The notes under the pieces are model-generated. The model was not told the origin of the DNA, searched no databases, and saw only the letters and a program-made list of their open reading frames with translations. Both the position numbers and the translations under genes were made by a program. Below are positions 5,102 through 6,612 of a stretch of 6,612 bases of DNA, in pieces. Numbering within the stretch: the first letter of the stretch is position 1; every line of letters begins with the position of its first letter. Source of the DNA: Oligoflexia bacterium (GTDB taxonomy: Bacteria > Bdellovibrionota > UBA1018); contig JANXTV010000017.1 in NCBI GenBank assembly GCA_025352185.1, positions 1 through 6,612 on the forward strand, written 5' to 3'.

Positions 5102-5425
5102 ATGCAAACGACCCCGACCCGCTCTCCATCCCGGACGTGTAAAATGCCTTGTTCGATGAAGAACGAACATCCCAATCACGGAAGGGTGCTCGTTCGCCTG
5201 AATCGAGCCGCCGGGCAAATTAAAGGGGTATCGGCTATGATCGAGGAACAGCGTTACTGCGTAGACATTCTTACGCAGCTTAAGGCGGCGCAGGCCGCGC
5301 TTCGAAGCGTCGAGGCGGAAGTGATGGAGGGTCACCTCCGAAGCTGCATTCAGGAAGCCTTCGCGTCTAAGAACCCACGCACGATGGAAAAGAAAATTCA
5401 GGAACTCATCAAGTTGATGACCTGA
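5102..5425 (+). CDS. csoR: CsoR-family Cu(I)-responsive transcriptional repressor (107 aa)
   Basis: The protein is an all-helical DUF156 (CsoR/RcnR) repressor. The family signature R-L-x-R-A-x-G-Q-I-x-G (32-42) begins the first long helix. The Cu(I) ligands of Mycobacterium tuberculosis CsoR (C36, H61, C65) are matched by C53, H78 and C82 with identical spacing of 25 and 4, in the contexts R-Y-C-V-D-I-L and G-H-L-R-S-C. This C-H-C pattern favours a copper sensor over RcnR (nickel/cobalt) or CstR (sulfide), which lack it. Apo protein is expected to bind the palindrome at 3984-4000 and leave on binding Cu(I). Before the core lies an extra tail of about 25 residues with C13-K-M-P-C17, H23 and H26, possible additional metal ligands. 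AGGA five bases before the ATG (5093-5096) supports this start over the internal Met15 and Met19. It is last in its operon, so it is probably autoregulated. Confidence 0.93.
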   Translation: MQTTPTRSPSRTCKMPCSMKNEHPNHGRVLVRLNRAAGQIKGVSAMIEEQRYCVDILTQLKAAQAALRSVEAEVMEGHLRSCIQEAFASKNPRTMEKKIQELIKLMT

Positions 5426-5440
5426 ACTCTCGGAATTCCG

Positions 5441-6612
5441 CTACCGGCTTTTCGCTTTCGAGCCTTTTACCCAGGAACGATTCTTCATAAAAAGAATACG
5501 CAGGTGAACTTCCGCGGATAGCGGATTTCCCCCGTAGGTGGCCTTGAAGGCCGTGGGAACGAAGGCTCGAGTGAGTGAACCCCCCGCGAATAAAGTCGCG
5601 CCCTTCTTCGCGCCGATATTGCGCTCGTAACCCAAAGTCAGTGCCTTTACCCATTCCGCTTTTTTTGCGTCGGCCACGATATTAATTTGTAGCTGGTCCG
5701 GGGTGCGCTGTAGCACCTCAAACCGAGTGAAAACGTTGTTCGCTTCGAGAGGCCCAAACTTGTAATTTATTTCTTCGAGAATGGCGTTAAGCTGGGCGGT
5801 CACCTCACGGGATTGGCCGTAGATCGTCGACGTATTCAAGGTTCCGCCACTGAGTTTATGATTCGTGGATACCCACGCCGCGAGCACGGTCGCACGGTTT
5901 GAACTTTCAGGGATTTCACTCGGCGATACCCGGTGCTTCTCGAGGACACTCGCGGCCGATACTCCGACACTGATGTTCGGGGTCACTTTTCTTCCGAGAC
6001 GTAACCCACCCGAGTCGAAGCGGTGCATATCGAGAGTAACTTCGGTCGGACTCGGTTCCTGGCCACTAAAAATGGACCCCTCGATGCTCCATTTTCCGTA
6101 TTCGAGTTTAGCGGCTAGGACCGTAGACATGATGTGAAAAACGTCTTGAAGGTGGTGGGACAGAGGAGCATTCGGATTCCCTTCCGCCGACGGACGATGC
6201 ATATAGGCAAGCGGACCCGCCGTCGCCTCCCCCCGCGGTGAGAACGAAAGCGTAAACGAGTCATCACCGAGTTTACCCATGCAGTGTACGACCGCGAACG
6301 TTAACCCCATGACGGGCGAAGTGTGGGGGTGCTGGGCATCTAAGAACGGAACGCCATTTTTATCGGCCTCTCCGGTTTGTAAAAGTAAGGGAGTGCCCTT
6401 CGCCGGCGTCGTCCACTTATCGGTGGTTCCCATCCATTCTACTTTTACCGAATCACACGCGCTGATTCGTTGTTGAAAAGTCAGCATGAACATATTCGGC
6501 GCGCTGAAAGCAGTTCGTCCCCGCGGCCCGCTCCCACTCAGGCCGATGAAATACTGGTTCGCGTGGAAACCTAAGGTGGTGTCTCCGTACGGCATACACA
6601 TATGCATCGTCT
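5441..6612 (-). CDS. Conserved copper-locus protein of the LLLQTGE/QHPH family, 5'-incomplete
   Basis: The frame stays open to the right edge, beyond the first visible ATG at 6607, whose preceding codon is Thr. No signal peptide is seen, so the true start and leader are outside the window. Numbering from that ATG, conserved blocks include M-H-M-C-M-P (1-6), an N-x-F-M-L-T-F segment (38-44), G-T-P-L-L-L-Q-T-G-E (71-80), D-A-Q-H-P-H (90-95), G-P-L-A-Y-M-H-R (131-138) and P-x-S-H-H (148-152). I recall these blocks from a widespread, usually uncharacterised, envelope protein family encoded beside multicopper oxidases. The second half has alternating strands compatible with a beta-barrel or beta-rich fold, and the Met/His clusters could bind copper. 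It converges on csoR with 15 bp between stop codons, so it belongs to another transcription unit but the same functional neighbourhood. The molecular role is unknown. Confidence 0.75.
   Translation of the reverse strand, partial: TMHMCMPYGDTTLGFHANQYFIGLSGSGPRGRTAFSAPNMFMLTFQQRISACDSVKVEWMGTTDKWTTPAKGTPLLLQTGEADKNGVPFLDAQHPHTSPVMGLTFAVVHCMGKLGDDSFTLSFSPRGEATAGPLAYMHRPSAEGNPNAPLSHHLQDVFHIMSTVLAAKLEYGKWSIEGSIFSGQEPSPTEVTLDMHRFDSGGLRLGRKVTPNISVGVSAASVLEKHRVSPSEIPESSNRATVLAAWVSTNHKLSGGTLNTSTIYGQSREVTAQLNAILEEINYKFGPLEANNVFTRFEVLQRTPDQLQINIVADAKKAEWVKALTLGYERNIGAKKGATLFAGGSLTRAFVPTAFKATYGGNPLSAEVHLRILFMKNRSWVKGSKAKSR

Noticed and set aside
5431..5440. Perfect 10-bp palindrome CGGAATTCCG between the convergent stops
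   Set aside because: It can form only a three-pair stem with a four-base loop and lacks a T-run. A palindrome of this length can occur by chance and no partner copy is seen in the window.
5446..5468. GGCT/AGCC stem followed by TTTT as a terminator after csoR
   Set aside because: Only four base pairs with an 11-base loop, located inside the coding end of the convergent gene. Too weak to call.
1..6612. CRISPR arrays, insertion sequences, tRNA or rRNA genes
   Set aside because: No spaced direct repeats, transposase-like frames, terminal repeats or tRNA-like folds were seen on reading both strands.

Overview
The window looks like a copper-handling (copper resistance) locus of a Gram-negative bacterium. 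The grounds are a Tat-exported multicopper oxidase, two proteins with outer-membrane or copper-locus character, two lipoproteins with clear lipoboxes, and a CsoR-type Cu(I) repressor. Coding density is high and GC is moderate, with spacers of 10-30 bp or short overlaps. I cannot place the organism. A deltaproteobacterial-type or Bdellovibrionota-like lineage is only an impression.

Layout. Positions 1-181 (minus) hold the N-terminal end of a membrane protein resembling COG4705, cut by the window edge. Positions 245-685 (plus) encode a small cysteine-rich lipoprotein of unknown function. A three-gene minus-strand operon follows, read from 3841 down to 713: a two-domain multicopper oxidase (434 aa), an outer-membrane beta-barrel protein overlapping it by 4 bp, and a YtkA/FixH-like periplasmic protein with Met- and His-rich segments. 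Opposite to it, a three-gene plus-strand operon runs 4065-5425: an unrecognised secreted protein, a lipid-anchored mono-haem c-type cytochrome, and csoR. Converging on csoR is a long, 5'-incomplete minus-strand gene (5441-6612) of a conserved copper-locus family marked by LLLQTGE and QHPH motifs.

Control. The 223-bp gap between the two operons contains ATACCC-N5-GGGTAT (3984-4000), which matches the style of a CsoR operator. It lies between candidate -35 and -10 elements on both strands. One repressor site could therefore silence both operons and make csoR autoregulated, with Cu(I) binding by C53/H78/C82 releasing it. A small hairpin just upstream of the first plus-strand gene's ribosome binding site, and a five-codon mini-ORF overlapping the oxidase start, may add post-transcriptional control.

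How the parts may work together (inference): the oxidase oxidises Cu(I) in the periplasm, the YtkA-like protein and its Met/His-rich segments bind or pass copper, and the barrel is the outer-membrane component, much like CopA/CopC/CopB. The least expected element is the pairing of csoR with a secreted unknown and a lipoprotein cytochrome c. It suggests a copper-induced electron-transfer function that standard copper-resistance models do not include. No copper P-type ATPase or copper chaperone gene is visible in the window.
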